Notes under the pieces: model-generated
Told to the model about the DNA's origin: nothing
The model's database searches: none
The model's input: the letters and a program-made list of their open reading frames with translations, nothing else
Shown here: positions 1 to 8,341 of the stretch, one piece after another
How positions within the stretch are numbered: position 1 is the stretch's first letter
Layout of the letters: every line of letters begins with the position of its first letter
Assembly (NCBI RefSeq): GCF_025642135.1
Contig: NZ_CP106793.1
Span: 4,923,501-4,987,500, forward strand
Reading direction: 5' to 3'
From: Streptomyces cynarae
GTDB taxonomy: Bacteria > Actinomycetota > Actinomycetes > Streptomycetales > Streptomycetaceae
DNA: 64,000 nt
Position numbers and translations under genes: made by a program

Positions 1-36
1 CCGGCTTCGGGCTCACCCCCCGACACAACTTCATGA
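1..36 (+). CDS. possible 3' end of an upstream gene
   Basis: One forward frame ends in TGA at 34-36, 12 bases before the tilS start. This would fit the tail of an upstream co-directional gene. In Streptomyces a zinc-dependent metalloprotease usually precedes tilS (recollection). Only about eleven codons are visible and the other two forward frames are also open here, so neither frame nor function can be fixed. Confidence 0.25.
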   Translation, partial: PASGSPPDTTS

Positions 37-48
37 AGGGAACCGGAC

Positions 49-1095
49 ATGGGTCCCCATCCCGCGGTCGCGGCGATACGCCTGGCGGTCCGCCGCGTCC
101 TCCACGACATCCTGACCGAGCAGACCGCCGAGCGGCCGAGAGAGCACGTGACGATCGGCCGTCCGCCCCACGAGCGCCCGTCCGCGCCGCTCGTGCTCGT
201 GGCGTGCTCGGGCGGCGCCGACTCCATGGCGCTCGCCTCCGCCCTCGCCTTCGAAGCACCCAAGCTCGGCATCTCCGCCGGCGGGATCACCGTCGACCAC
301 GGCCTGCAGCCCGGCTCCGACCTGCGCGCCGCCGAGGTCGTCCTGCGCCTGCGCGGACTGGGCCTGGACCCCGTCGAGTCCGTCGCCGTCACCGTCGGCC
401 GTGGCGGAGGTCCCGAAGCCGCCGCCCGTGACGCACGCTACGCCGCCCTGGACGCCGCCGCAGACCGCCACGGCGCGACCGCGATCCTCCTCGGGCACAC
501 CCGCGACGACCAGGCCGAGACCGTCCTGCTGGGCCTCGCCCGCGGTTCCGGCACCCGCTCCCTGTCCGGGATGGCCGCGGTCTCGGGGTCCGGCGGCCGC
601 TACCGCCGCCCCTTCCTCCACATCGACCGGCAGACCGCCCGCAAGGCCTGCATGACCCAGTCGCTGCCCGTCTGGGACGACCCGCACAACACCGACCCGG
701 CCTACACCCGCTCCCGGCTCCGCCACGAGGGCCTGCCCGCCCTGGAGAAGGCGCTCGGCAAAGGCGTCGTCGAAGCCCTCGCCCGCACGGCGCAGCTCTC
801 CCGCGACGACGCCGACGCCCTCGACGCCTGGGCCAGCCAGGCCGAGGCCTCCGTCCGCGACGCCTCCGGGCTCCTGGAGTGCGCCAAGCTCTACGCCCTG
901 CCTCCCGCCGTCCGCCGCCGCATCCTGCGCCGAGCCGCCATCGAGGCGGGCGCCCCGGCCGGGTCCCTCTTCGCCCGGCACATCGAGGAGGTCGACCGGC
1001 TGATCACCGGCTGGCGGGGTCAGGGGGCCATCAATCTCCCGGGCAAAGTCGTCGCTCAGCGGCAGGGTGGCAGACTGGTGATTCGGCAAGGCTGA
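49..1095 (+). CDS. tilS: tRNA(Ile)-lysidine synthase TilS
   Basis: Cytoplasmic ATP-dependent enzyme that attaches lysine to C34 of the CAU-anticodon tRNA-Ile so that it reads AUA. The N-terminal PP-loop is clear: SGGADS at residues 54-59, with the HTRDDQAET segment from about residue 150. The product is 348 aa, shorter than E. coli TilS (about 430) because the long C-terminal domain is reduced, as is usual in actinobacteria. The ATG at 49 follows a GGGAACC purine stretch. Next downstream in the same direction are hpt and ftsH, the classical tilS-hpt-ftsH order. Confidence 0.95.
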   Translation: MGPHPAVAAIRLAVRRVLHDILTEQTAERPREHVTIGRPPHERPSAPLVLVACSGGADSMALASALAFEAPKLGISAGGITVDHGLQPGSDLRAAEVVLRLRGLGLDPVESVAVTVGRGGGPEAAARDARYAALDAAADRHGATAILLGHTRDDQAETVLLGLARGSGTRSLSGMAAVSGSGGRYRRPFLHIDRQTARKACMTQSLPVWDDPHNTDPAYTRSRLRHEGLPALEKALGKGVVEALARTAQLSRDDADALDAWASQAEASVRDASGLLECAKLYALPPAVRRRILRRAAIEAGAPAGSLFARHIEEVDRLITGWRGQGAINLPGKVVAQRQGGRLVIRQG

Positions 1096-1324
1096 GAACA
1101 CGCCCCCTGCGGGAGGCGCCCGGCCGCCCCTCGGGGGTCGGTCAGCCACGCGAGCGGGCCGAGGGGCGCGCCGCTGTCGCGAGGAAGAGCGCGGGCACGC
1201 CGCGGGCAGTAGTCGCCATGCGGCTGCCGCCGCGCGGGTGACCGGCCGCGGTCGGCCCTCGACGGCGGCACGGCGCCACACCGGACGCGCGCGAGCAATC
1301 GAAGCGGCGGGACGACCGAAAGTG

Positions 1325-1885
1325 ATGCGGGTGGACGCGAAAGACATGGGTGCCGACCTCAAGCAGGTGCTCATCACCAAGGAAGAGATCGACGCGAAGC
1401 TGGCCGAGCTGGCCGCGAAGATCGACGCGGAGTACGCGGGCAAGGACCTGCTGATCGTCGGCGTTCTCAAGGGCGCGGTGATGGTCATGGCCGACCTCGC
1501 CCGGGCGCTGTCCACCCCCGTCACGATGGACTGGATGGCCGTGTCCTCCTACGGCGCGGGAACGCAGTCCTCCGGCGTCGTGCGGATCCTCAAGGACCTC
1601 GACACCGACATCAAGGGCAAGCACGTCCTGATCGTCGAGGACATCATCGACTCCGGGCTGACCCTGTCCTGGCTGATCTCCAACCTCGGCTCCCGCGAGC
1701 CCGAGTCGCTGAAGGTGTGCACGCTGCTGCGCAAGCCGGACGCCGCCAAGGTCGCCATCGACGTCGAATGGGTCGGATTCGACATCCCGAACGAATTTGT
1801 CGTGGGCTACGGTCTCGACTACGCGGAGAAGTACCGCAACCTCCCGTTCGTCGGTACTCTCGCGCCCCACGTCTACGGCGGCTGA
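1325..1885 (+). CDS. hpt: hypoxanthine phosphoribosyltransferase
   Basis: Purine salvage: transfers phosphoribose from PRPP to hypoxanthine or guanine. The PRPP-binding loop [13 protein letters not shown] (about residues 101-113) is intact. The product is 186 aa, the normal length. The start is a judgement: ATG 1325 gives [15 protein letters not shown] 1322 directly precedes it, and ATG 1346 is also in frame but has no better ribosome site. Part of the tilS-hpt-ftsH cluster, with a 229-bp gap after tilS in which I see no gene. Confidence 0.95.
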   Translation: MRVDAKDMGADLKQVLITKEEIDAKLAELAAKIDAEYAGKDLLIVGVLKGAVMVMADLARALSTPVTMDWMAVSSYGAGTQSSGVVRILKDLDTDIKGKHVLIVEDIIDSGLTLSWLISNLGSREPESLKVCTLLRKPDAAKVAIDVEWVGFDIPNEFVVGYGLDYAEKYRNLPFVGTLAPHVYGG

Positions 1886-2115
1886 ACCCTCCGTGGCCCG
1901 GCGCTCCCGGCCGTCCGCGCGGCGGCCGGATCCCGGATTCCGGTCTTTGTAGGACGTTCGGGAACCACAACGGGTTTCGCGCCGTTGGAGATGCGTGGGC
2001 GGTATTGCCGGTAGTCCCCTGCGGCTGAGGGCGACGATCCTGGGGTACCGTCGGAAGAACTGTTTTTATCAAACTCACTATGGCAGGAGGGACGGGGCGG
2101 CACCGCTCCGTATGG

Positions 2116-4143
2116 ATGGACGTGAAGCGATACTTCCGTGGGCCGGTCATGTGGATCGTGCTGGCCGTCCTTGCCGTGGTCGTGTTGATGCAGGTCGTCG
2201 GCTCTTCAGGCGGCTACAAAACGGTGGACACCGGCAAGGTCGTCCAGGCGATCAATGACAACAGGGTCGACTCGGCCAAGCTGACCACCGGCGACGAGCA
2301 GGTCATCAAGGTCTCGCTCAAGGACGGCGTCAAGGTCGACGGCAGCTCCAAGATCCAGGCGAGCTACATCGGCGACCAGGGCGCCCAGCTGGCCAACGCC
2401 CTGCAGGACAAGTACCAGAACAAGCAGATCCCGAAGGGCTACACGGTCTCGCCGTCCAAGCAGAACCCCTTCGTCGGCATCCTGCTCTCCCTGTTGCCCT
2501 TCGTCCTGATCGTGGTCGTCTTCCTGTTTCTGATGAACCAGATGCAGGGCGGCGGCTCCCGGGTGATGAACTTCGGCAAGTCGAAGGCGAAGCTCATCAC
2601 CAAGGACACCCCCAAGACGACGTTCTCGGACGTCGCGGGTGCGGACGAGGCGGTCGAGGAGCTCCAGGAGATCAAGGAGTTCCTGCAGGAGCCGGCCAAG
2701 TTCCAGGCGGTCGGCGCGAAGATCCCCAAGGGCGTGCTGCTCTACGGCCCGCCCGGTACCGGTAAGACGCTGCTGGCGCGTGCCGTCGCCGGCGAGGCGG
2801 GTGTCCCGTTCTACTCGATCTCGGGTTCCGACTTCGTCGAGATGTTCGTCGGTGTCGGTGCCTCCCGGGTCCGTGACCTGTTCGAGCAGGCCAAGGCGAA
2901 CGCCCCGGCGATCGTCTTCGTCGACGAGATCGACGCGGTCGGCCGCCACCGCGGCGCCGGCCTCGGCGGCGGTCACGACGAGCGCGAGCAGACCCTGAAC
3001 CAGCTGCTCGTCGAGATGGACGGCTTCGACGTCAAGGGCGGCGTGATCCTCATCGCGGCCACCAACCGCCCCGACATCCTCGACCCGGCCCTCCTGCGCC
3101 CCGGCCGCTTCGACCGCCAGATCGCGGTCGACCGCCCGGACATGCAGGGCCGTCTGGAGATCCTCAAGGTCCACCAGAAGGGCAAGCCGGTCGCCCCGGA
3201 CGTCGACCTGTCGGCCGTCGCCCGCCGCACCCCCGGCATGACCGGCGCCGACCTCGCCAACGTCCTGAACGAGGCCGCGCTGCTGACGGCCCGCAGCGAC
3301 AAGAAGCTGGTCGACAACCGGATGCTGGACGAGGCGATCGACCGCGTGGTCGCGGGCCCGCAGAAGCGGACCCGGATCATGTCGGACAAGGAGAAGAAGA
3401 TCACCGCGTACCACGAGGGCGGCCACGCCCTGGTCGCGGCGGCCTCGCCGAACTCCGACCCGGTCCACAAGATCACGATCCTGTCCCGCGGCCGCGCCCT
3501 CGGCTACACGATGGTCCTCCCGGACGAGGACAAGTACTCCACGACGCGCAACGAGATGCTGGACCAGCTGGCCTACATGCTGGGCGGCCGCGCGGCCGAG
3601 GAGCTCGTCTTCCACGACCCGACCACCGGTGCCGCCAACGACATCGAGAAGGCCACCAACCTGGCCCGCGCGATGGTCACGCAGTACGGCATGACCGAGC
3701 GCCTCGGTGCGATCAAGTTCGGCAGCGACGGCAGCGAGCCGTTCCTCGGCCGTGAGATGTCTCACCAGCGCGACTACTCGGAAGAGGTCGCCGCGCTGGT
3801 GGACGAGGAGGTCAAGAAGCTCATCGAGACGGCGCACAACGAGGCCTGGGAGATCCTGGTCGAGAACCGCGACGTCCTCGACAACCTGGTGCTCCAGCTG
3901 CTGGAGAAGGAGACCCTGGGCAAGGAGGAGATCGCCGAGATCTTCGCCCCGATCGTCAAGCGCCCGCCGCGGCCCGCCTGGACCGGCTCCTCGCGCCGCA
4001 CGCCGTCCACCCGCCCGCCGGTGCTCTCCCCCAAGGAGCTGGCACTGACGAACGGGTCGAACGGCGCGACGCCGGCGATCGCGAACGCCGCGGAGTCCGT
4101 CACCTCCACGGAGGCGTCTCCGGAGGACCGCCGCGAGAGCTGA
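2116..4143 (+). CDS. ftsH: ATP-dependent zinc metalloprotease FtsH
   Basis: Membrane-anchored AAA+ protease for quality control of membrane and regulatory proteins. From the N-terminus there is one TM helix (about residues 9-26), an extracytoplasmic domain, and a second TM helix (about 118-142). The AAA module has Walker A GPPGTGKT at 211-218 and Walker B IVFVDEID at 266-273. The M41 peptidase follows with HEGGH at 433-437 and a proline-rich tail. I chose ATG 2116 ([13 protein letters not shown]), as in relatives. In-frame ATG 2080 would add 12 residues, but no ribosome site precedes it, and the AGGAGGG at about 2084 is too far from 2116, so the start is uncertain. Confidence 0.96.
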   Translation: MDVKRYFRGPVMWIVLAVLAVVVLMQVVGSSGGYKTVDTGKVVQAINDNRVDSAKLTTGDEQVIKVSLKDGVKVDGSSKIQASYIGDQGAQLANALQDKYQNKQIPKGYTVSPSKQNPFVGILLSLLPFVLIVVVFLFLMNQMQGGGSRVMNFGKSKAKLITKDTPKTTFSDVAGADEAVEELQEIKEFLQEPAKFQAVGAKIPKGVLLYGPPGTGKTLLARAVAGEAGVPFYSISGSDFVEMFVGVGASRVRDLFEQAKANAPAIVFVDEIDAVGRHRGAGLGGGHDEREQTLNQLLVEMDGFDVKGGVILIAATNRPDILDPALLRPGRFDRQIAVDRPDMQGRLEILKVHQKGKPVAPDVDLSAVARRTPGMTGADLANVLNEAALLTARSDKKLVDNRMLDEAIDRVVAGPQKRTRIMSDKEKKITAYHEGGHALVAAASPNSDPVHKITILSRGRALGYTMVLPDEDKYSTTRNEMLDQLAYMLGGRAAEELVFHDPTTGAANDIEKATNLARAMVTQYGMTERLGAIKFGSDGSEPFLGREMSHQRDYSEEVAALVDEEVKKLIETAHNEAWEILVENRDVLDNLVLQLLEKETLGKEEIAEIFAPIVKRPPRPAWTGSSRRTPSTRPPVLSPKELALTNGSNGATPAIANAAESVTSTEASPEDRRES

Positions 4144-4171
4144 ACAGGGGTCCCACCGGCCCCGGAATTTC

Positions 4172-4216
4172 GGCCGCGCCCCCCAGGGTTCTAGCCTGGG
4201 GGGCGCGGCCGGTTTT
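4172..4216 (+). terminator. strong terminator after ftsH
   Basis: Perfect 16-bp inverted repeat: arms 4172-4187 and 4195-4210, 7-nt loop, then GGTTTT. It lies 28 bp after the ftsH stop and about 70 bp before folE. folE therefore probably has its own promoter or depends on readthrough. Confidence 0.85.
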
Positions 4217-4278
4217 GGCAGGGCCGCGGATGAGACGCGCGACCCGTGCGCGTCACAGGCGCAGGAACGAGGCACCAC

Positions 4279-4884
4279 ATGACCGACCCGGTGACGCTGA
4301 ACGGCGAGAGCACGATCGGCGAGTTCGACGAGAAGCGTGCGGAGAACGCCGTGAGGGAGCTGCTCATCGCGGTCGGGGAGGACCCGGACCGAGAGGGGCT
4401 GCGGGAGACCCCGGGCAGGGTGGCACGGGCGTACCGGGAACTTCTGGCCGGGCTCAGGCAGGAGCCCGAGGATGTACTGACGACGACGTTCGATCTGGGC
4501 CACGACGAGATGGTCCTGGTCAAGGACATCGAGATCGTCTCCCTCTGCGAGCACCACCTGCTGCCGTTCCACGGTGTCGCCCATGTCGGCTACATCCCGG
4601 CCGAGAGCGGAAAGATCACCGGACTGTCGAAGCTGGCGCGTCTCGTCGAGGTGTTCGCTCGCCGGCCGCAGGTGCAGGAACGACTCACCACGCAGATCGC
4701 CGACTCGCTCATGCGCATACTCGAGGCCCGGGGCGCCATCGTCGTCATCGAGGCCGAGCACATGTGCATGTCCGTGCGCGGCATCCGCAAGCCGGGCGCC
4801 AAGACGACGACGTCGGCCGTGCGCGGCCAGCTGCGGGACGCCACGACGCGCGCCGAGGCGATGAGCCTGATACTGGCGCGCTGA
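4279..4884 (+). CDS. folE: GTP cyclohydrolase I
   Basis: Converts GTP to 7,8-dihydroneopterin triphosphate, the first step of folate synthesis. Zinc ligands C90, H93 and C163 are present (SLCEHHL and EHMCMS). The product is 201 aa, typical for the decameric type I enzyme. ATG 4279 has a purine-rich GGAACGAGG upstream. The rest of the folate pathway (folP, folB, folK) is on the opposite strand just downstream. The stop codon lies in the first unit of a 9-bp tandem repeat. Confidence 0.96.
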   Translation: MTDPVTLNGESTIGEFDEKRAENAVRELLIAVGEDPDREGLRETPGRVARAYRELLAGLRQEPEDVLTTTFDLGHDEMVLVKDIEIVSLCEHHLLPFHGVAHVGYIPAESGKITGLSKLARLVEVFARRPQVQERLTTQIADSLMRILEARGAIVVIEAEHMCMSVRGIRKPGAKTTTSAVRGQLRDATTRAEAMSLILAR

Positions 4885-4949
4885 CGGCGCTGACGGCGCT
4901 GACGGCGCTGACGGCGCTGACGGCGGTGACGGCGCTGACCGCGCTCAGC
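4878..4949. repeat. 9-bp tandem repeat over the folE stop codon
   Basis: About eight consecutive copies of GCGCTGACG start exactly at the end of folE. The first five are identical and the last three degenerate. Each copy repeats the TGA in the folE frame, so the stop codon is reiterated. The array merges into the hairpin that separates folE from the convergent DUF3180 gene. Confidence 0.95.
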
Positions 4950-4955
4950 GCCGTC
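4928..4955. terminator. bidirectional hairpin between folE and the DUF3180 gene
   Basis: Perfect 11-bp inverted repeat with arms GACGGCGCTGA (4928-4938) and TCAGCGCCGTC (4945-4955) and a 6-nt loop, placed between two convergent genes. There is no T-tract, which is usual in Streptomyces. The left arm is itself the repeated unit, so upstream copies could pair with the same right arm. Confidence 0.65.
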
Positions 4956-4957
4956 TA

Positions 4958-5443
4958 TCAGGAGACGGGTGCCGCGTTGCCGTCGTGGTCGTCGTCCTCG
5001 GGGAGCTTGCAGACCCGCTCCAGGAACAGGGCGGCCGCTATGACCGCGATGCCCGCGACGACCGAGAAGCCCGCGTAGATGGCCTGGTCGCGGCGGGAGG
5101 GCAGGTCCAGGGAGCCCAGGAGGAAGACGCCCGTGCCCCCGTACATGCCGGCGACCAGGGACGCCACCAGGGCGCTGGCCTGGCCGAAGACCACCGCGCG
5201 GGCCGCCATCAGCGGGTCGACGCCCTTCGCGTCCTGGCGGCGCTCCCGCTGGGCCTTGAGGCGGGCGCGCAGGGAGAGCGCCGTGGCCAGCAGGACCACG
5301 GCGATCAGGGCGAGGACGACGGGCGCGGCCAGTGGGACCCGGGGCAGTGTGCCCACGGCGTCCCACAGGCGGGCGCCCGCCCAGGACAGCACTCCGGCCA
5401 CCACGAACACCGCCACCAGCGTCCTGACGCGCAGCTCTTTCAC
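4958..5443 (-). CDS. DUF3180 four-helix membrane protein
   Basis: 161-aa integral membrane protein with four predicted TM helices and a basic loop after the second, ending in an acidic tail. It matches the DUF3180 family that accompanies folK in many actinobacteria; its function is unknown. The GTG at 5443 is preceded by AAGGGAC at good spacing. It is the last gene of the folP-to-folK operon, 77 bp after folK. Confidence 0.85.
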   Translation of the reverse strand: MKELRVRTLVAVFVVAGVLSWAGARLWDAVGTLPRVPLAAPVVLALIAVVLLATALSLRARLKAQRERRQDAKGVDPLMAARAVVFGQASALVASLVAGMYGGTGVFLLGSLDLPSRRDQAIYAGFSVVAGIAVIAAALFLERVCKLPEDDDHDGNAAPVS

Positions 5444-5520
5444 GATGTCCCTTCGTCGGCCCGGCCGTCGGTCGCACGGGGCGGTGATCCGGGAGGCCCC
5501 GGCCCGGTAGACCTTAACGA

Positions 5521-6132
5521 CTACTCGGGCAGCCGGAGTTCCAGGTCGGCGCGGGGCGTGATCCCGTGGCGGGCGACGGCGTCGAGCAGGTGTGCCACCG
5601 GGCCGCGGCCGGGCAGCTGGGCCTCGGGGTCGAGGTCGTGCCACGGCGCGAGGACGAAGGCCCGCTCGTGGGCGCGCGGGTGGGGCAGCGTGAGCACCGG
5701 GTCGTCGGAGACCACGTCGGCGTACGCGACGATGTCCACGTCCAACGTGCGCGCCCCCCAGCGCTCGTCGCGCACCCGGTGGAAGGCCTCCTCGACGGCG
5801 TGCGCCCGCTCCAGCAGGGAGGAGGGGGGCAGGGTCGTCTTCACGACGACCACCGCGTTGAAGTACGCCGGCTGGCTGCCGGGGGCCACGCCCCACGGCT
5901 CGGTCTCGTACACCGGCGAGACCGCCTTGACGCGGACGCCCGGCGTGTCCTCCAGAGCGTCTATCGCGCCCTGGAGGTTCTCCAGGCGGTTGCCCAGGTT
6001 CGAGCCGATGGAGATCACGGCCCGTTTCGGGTTCTGCAGGGTGGTGTCGGCGGCGTCCACTTTCTCCACGACGGAGGTGGGCACCGGCTGGACGGTCGGG
6101 TCGCTCTGACCCCCGGCGAAGAAGGCGCTCAT
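5521..6132 (-). CDS. folK: 2-amino-4-hydroxy-6-hydroxymethyldihydropteridine pyrophosphokinase
   Basis: Transfers pyrophosphate from ATP to 6-hydroxymethyl-dihydropterin in folate synthesis. The family opening (SIGSNLGNRLENLQGAI, about residue 41) and the RTLDVDIV motif are present. At 203 aa it is longer than the usual 160-170 because of about 37 extra N-terminal residues. The ATG at 6132 overlaps the folB stop as ATGA, implying translational coupling. Confidence 0.95.
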   Translation of the reverse strand: MSAFFAGGQSDPTVQPVPTSVVEKVDAADTTLQNPKRAVISIGSNLGNRLENLQGAIDALEDTPGVRVKAVSPVYETEPWGVAPGSQPAYFNAVVVVKTTLPPSSLLERAHAVEEAFHRVRDERWGARTLDVDIVAYADVVSDDPVLTLPHPRAHERAFVLAPWHDLDPEAQLPGRGPVAHLLDAVARHGITPRADLELRLPE

Positions 6133-6488
6133 ACTCGGCTCCGGGTGATGGTGACGGTCACGTCGTCGAAGGGGACCGTGATCGGGGCGTCCGGCTTGTG
6201 GACGCAGACCTCGACCTCCTGGACCGGGGCGTGCTTCAGGCAGGACAGTGCGATGCGCTCCGCGAGCGTCTCGATGAGGTTCACGGGCTCCCCCTCGACC
6301 ACGGCGACGACCTCCTCGGCCACCACGCCGTAGTGCACGGTCTTCGTCAGGTCGTCGTCGGTCGCGGCCGGCCGGGTGTCCACGCCCAAGACGAGATCGA
6401 CGATGAAGGTCTGGCCCTCCTCGCGCTCCTTGGGGAACACGCCGTGGTGCCCGCGGGCCTTCAGGCCGCGCAGCGCGACACGATCCAC
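6129..6488 (-). CDS. folB: dihydroneopterin aldolase
   Basis: Cleaves dihydroneopterin to 6-hydroxymethyl-dihydropterin. The product is 119 aa, normal for the family, with the LRGLKARGHHGVFPKEREEG opening and the NLIETLAERIA segment. GTG 6488 was chosen because GCAGGAGT lies 8 nt upstream and the encoded start matches relatives; the open frame continues further but without homology. It overlaps folK by 4 nt. A 275-bp gap separates it from the NTF2-like gene and may hold a promoter. Confidence 0.94.
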   Translation of the reverse strand: MDRVALRGLKARGHHGVFPKEREEGQTFIVDLVLGVDTRPAATDDDLTKTVHYGVVAEEVVAVVEGEPVNLIETLAERIALSCLKHAPVQEVEVCVHKPDAPITVPFDDVTVTITRSRV

Positions 6489-6745
6489 GCGAATCACTCC
6501 TGCAATCGTCGGTAGCGGCCGATTCTCACCGGATGCGGACGGTACACCGGCCTCGAATGAATCTACCTGCGAGCACTGACACCGTCGGCCCACGGGGGCG
6601 CGCGCCGACGGCACCGGCGGGAGGGCTCATCGGGCGTTTCCCCTGGGGAACACGGTGGCTCATGACCGGGTAGCCGCCCATACCCGGGAGTAGGTGATTC
6701 CGACCACTTCAGGCCGCCTACCCACTCGCGCGGGCCGTCCACCCC

Positions 6746-6781
6746 TCAGACGGAGTCGTCCTCTCAGACGGAGTCGTCCTC
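6746..6781. repeat. 18-bp tandem duplication at the stop of the NTF2-like gene
   Basis: The 18-mer TCAGACGGAGTCGTCCTC occurs twice in direct tandem (6746-6763 and 6764-6781). On the minus strand it encodes the last five codons plus the stop, so the C-terminal tail and TGA are duplicated. The first stop met (6764-6766) ends the gene. Confidence 0.95.
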
Positions 6782-7264
6782 CTCGTCGTCACTGGTTTCG
6801 GTCAGCACGGGGGAGGCGTGGTGCGACCAGAGCTTCCAGCCGTCGGACGTGCGGCGGAACACGTTCGTGGCGACCACGAGCTGACCGACGAGCGGGCCCG
6901 GCTCCTCGCCGCCGTCGGGGGACGGGCCGCCGCTGAGGATGTTCTCCGTGCACGTCACGAGGGCGGTGTCGCCGGTCACGGAGACATGGACGTCGGTGAG
7001 GAAGAACTGGATGTAGTCGGTGTTCGCCATGATCAGCGCGTACGACCGCAGGACCTCGCCGCGTCCGGTCAGGACGGGCCAGCCCGGGTGGACGCAGGAG
7101 ACCACGCCGGTGTCGGCCGGGTCGTGGTACTCCTCGTCCACGCCCAGGTCGGCGGGGGCGAGCCAGAGCGAGGACAGCTCCTCGAAGTCCCCCCGCTCCA
7201 TGGCCTCGTAGAAGGCCGTGTTGGCCAGTTCGACCTGTTCGACGTCCGTGTGGGCGGTGCTCAC
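6764..7264 (-). CDS. NTF2-like (SnoaL-type) protein in the folate operon
   Basis: 166-aa protein with the NTF2/SnoaL cone-fold pattern: an early ELANTAFYEAMERGDFEELSSLW helix, then beta strands carrying the DGWKLWSHH segment, and an acidic tail. No catalytic role can be assigned from sequence. GTG 7264 overlaps the folP stop by 4 nt (GTGA), so it is co-translated with folP. The linkage to folP and folB is common in Streptomyces and suggests a pterin-related or accessory role (inference). Confidence 0.85.
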   Translation of the reverse strand: MSTAHTDVEQVELANTAFYEAMERGDFEELSSLWLAPADLGVDEEYHDPADTGVVSCVHPGWPVLTGRGEVLRSYALIMANTDYIQFFLTDVHVSVTGDTALVTCTENILSGGPSPDGGEEPGPLVGQLVVATNVFRRTSDGWKLWSHHASPVLTETSDDEEDDSV

Positions 7265-8148
7265 CGGGCTCCTTCGGGGGTTCCGGTCGTGCGTGCGTCC
7301 TCCAAGGCGCGGGCGACGCGTACGGCGTCCGCCGTCGCGCGCACCTCGTGCACGCGCACGGCCCAGGCGCCGGCGTGCGCGGCGAGTGCGGAGACGGCGG
7401 CCGTGGCGGCGTCGCGTTCCCGTGCGGGCGGGGGTGCGCCCTCGGGGCCGGCCAGGACGCGGCCGAGGAACCGTTTGCGGGAGGCGGCCACCAGGAGGGG
7501 GTGGCCGAGGCCGAGCAGGCGGTCCAGGCGGGCGAGCAGGGCCAGGTCGTGCTCGGCGTCCTTGGAGAAGCCGAGACCGGGGTCGACGACGATGCGGTCC
7601 GGGGCGATGCCGCCCTCGAGGACGGCCTCCACGCGCGCGTGCAGCTCGTCCACGACCTCGGTGACGACGTCCTCGTAGACGCCCTTGACGTTGCCGCCCT
7701 GCAGGAAGCCGCGCCAGTGCATGACCACGAAGGGGGCGCCCGTGGCCGCGACGACCGGGATCATCGTGGGGTCGGCGAGTCCGCCGCTGACGTCGTTGAC
7801 GAGGGCGGCACCGGCGGCGAGGGCCTGCTCGGCGACACGGGCGCGCATGGTGTCGACAGAGACCGTGACGCCCTCGGAGGCGAGACCGCGCACGACGGGG
7901 ATGACCCGCCTCAGCTCCTCGGCCTCGTCGACACGGGTGGCACCGGGGCGGGTGGACTCCCCGCCGACGTCGACGAGGTCGGCGCCCTCGGAGACCAGGT
8001 CGAGGCCGTGCTTGACGGCGACGGTGGTGTCGAACCAGCGGCCGCCGTCGGAGAAGGAGTCGGGGGTGACGTTGACGACCCCCATGACCGCACAGCGGTC
8101 CCACGCCGGAAGACCGGCCACGCGGCCCCGCCCACTCTTCGTGCTCAT
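7261..8148 (-). CDS. folP: dihydropteroate synthase
   Basis: Condenses hydroxymethyl-dihydropterin pyrophosphate with p-aminobenzoate; the target of sulfonamides. The TIM-barrel signatures MGVVNVTPDSFSDGG (residues 22-36) and DVGGESTRPGA are intact, and a late GLGFSKD loop is visible. The product is 295 aa. ATG 8148 is the first start of a five-gene minus-strand operon running to the DUF3180 gene. Confidence 0.95.
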   Translation of the reverse strand: MSTKSGRGRVAGLPAWDRCAVMGVVNVTPDSFSDGGRWFDTTVAVKHGLDLVSEGADLVDVGGESTRPGATRVDEAEELRRVIPVVRGLASEGVTVSVDTMRARVAEQALAAGAALVNDVSGGLADPTMIPVVAATGAPFVVMHWRGFLQGGNVKGVYEDVVTEVVDELHARVEAVLEGGIAPDRIVVDPGLGFSKDAEHDLALLARLDRLLGLGHPLLVAASRKRFLGRVLAGPEGAPPPARERDAATAAVSALAAHAGAWAVRVHEVRATADAVRVARALEDARTTGTPEGAR

Positions 8149-8289
8149 ACGTTCAGCGTAGGCCCCCGGGGCCTGTCTTTCGGATCAGCTCGGCGTCAGG
8201 GGCGTGGCAAAGACAGGCCGAGCACCCGCACCCGCCTCCAGGGACGGGTGTCCGCCACGGTGGACCGGCTGCGGCCGGGCTCCGGGGAC

Positions 8290-8329
8290 GGCCCGGTGAG
8301 GCCCCGGGGATCGGGGCCCCCACCGGGCC
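8290..8329. terminator. long GC hairpin downstream of the lysyltransferase gene
   Basis: Imperfect inverted repeat of about 16 bp per arm (GGCCCGGTG outer arm, GGCCCC inner arm) just past the stop of the minus-strand lysyltransferase gene. No T-tract. The rest of 8149-8341 shows no gene. Confidence 0.5.
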
Positions 8330-8341
8330 TGTTGGGGCTTG

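Noticed and set aside
2206..4761. Long open frames antisense to ftsH, clpC, nadB and others (up to about 850 codons)
   Set aside because: They mirror the high-GC third positions of the real genes on the other strand, have no family motifs and no ribosome sites.
4878..4949. Translated Leu-Thr-Ala repeat peptide across the 9-bp array
   Set aside because: That forward frame is a shadow of folE and has no start or coding bias of its own; the array coincides with reiterated stop codons in the folE frame.
6640..6652. TTCCCC-T-GGGGAA palindrome between the NTF2-like gene and folB as a terminator
   Set aside because: The stem is short, it lies within one operon direction, and no T-tract follows.
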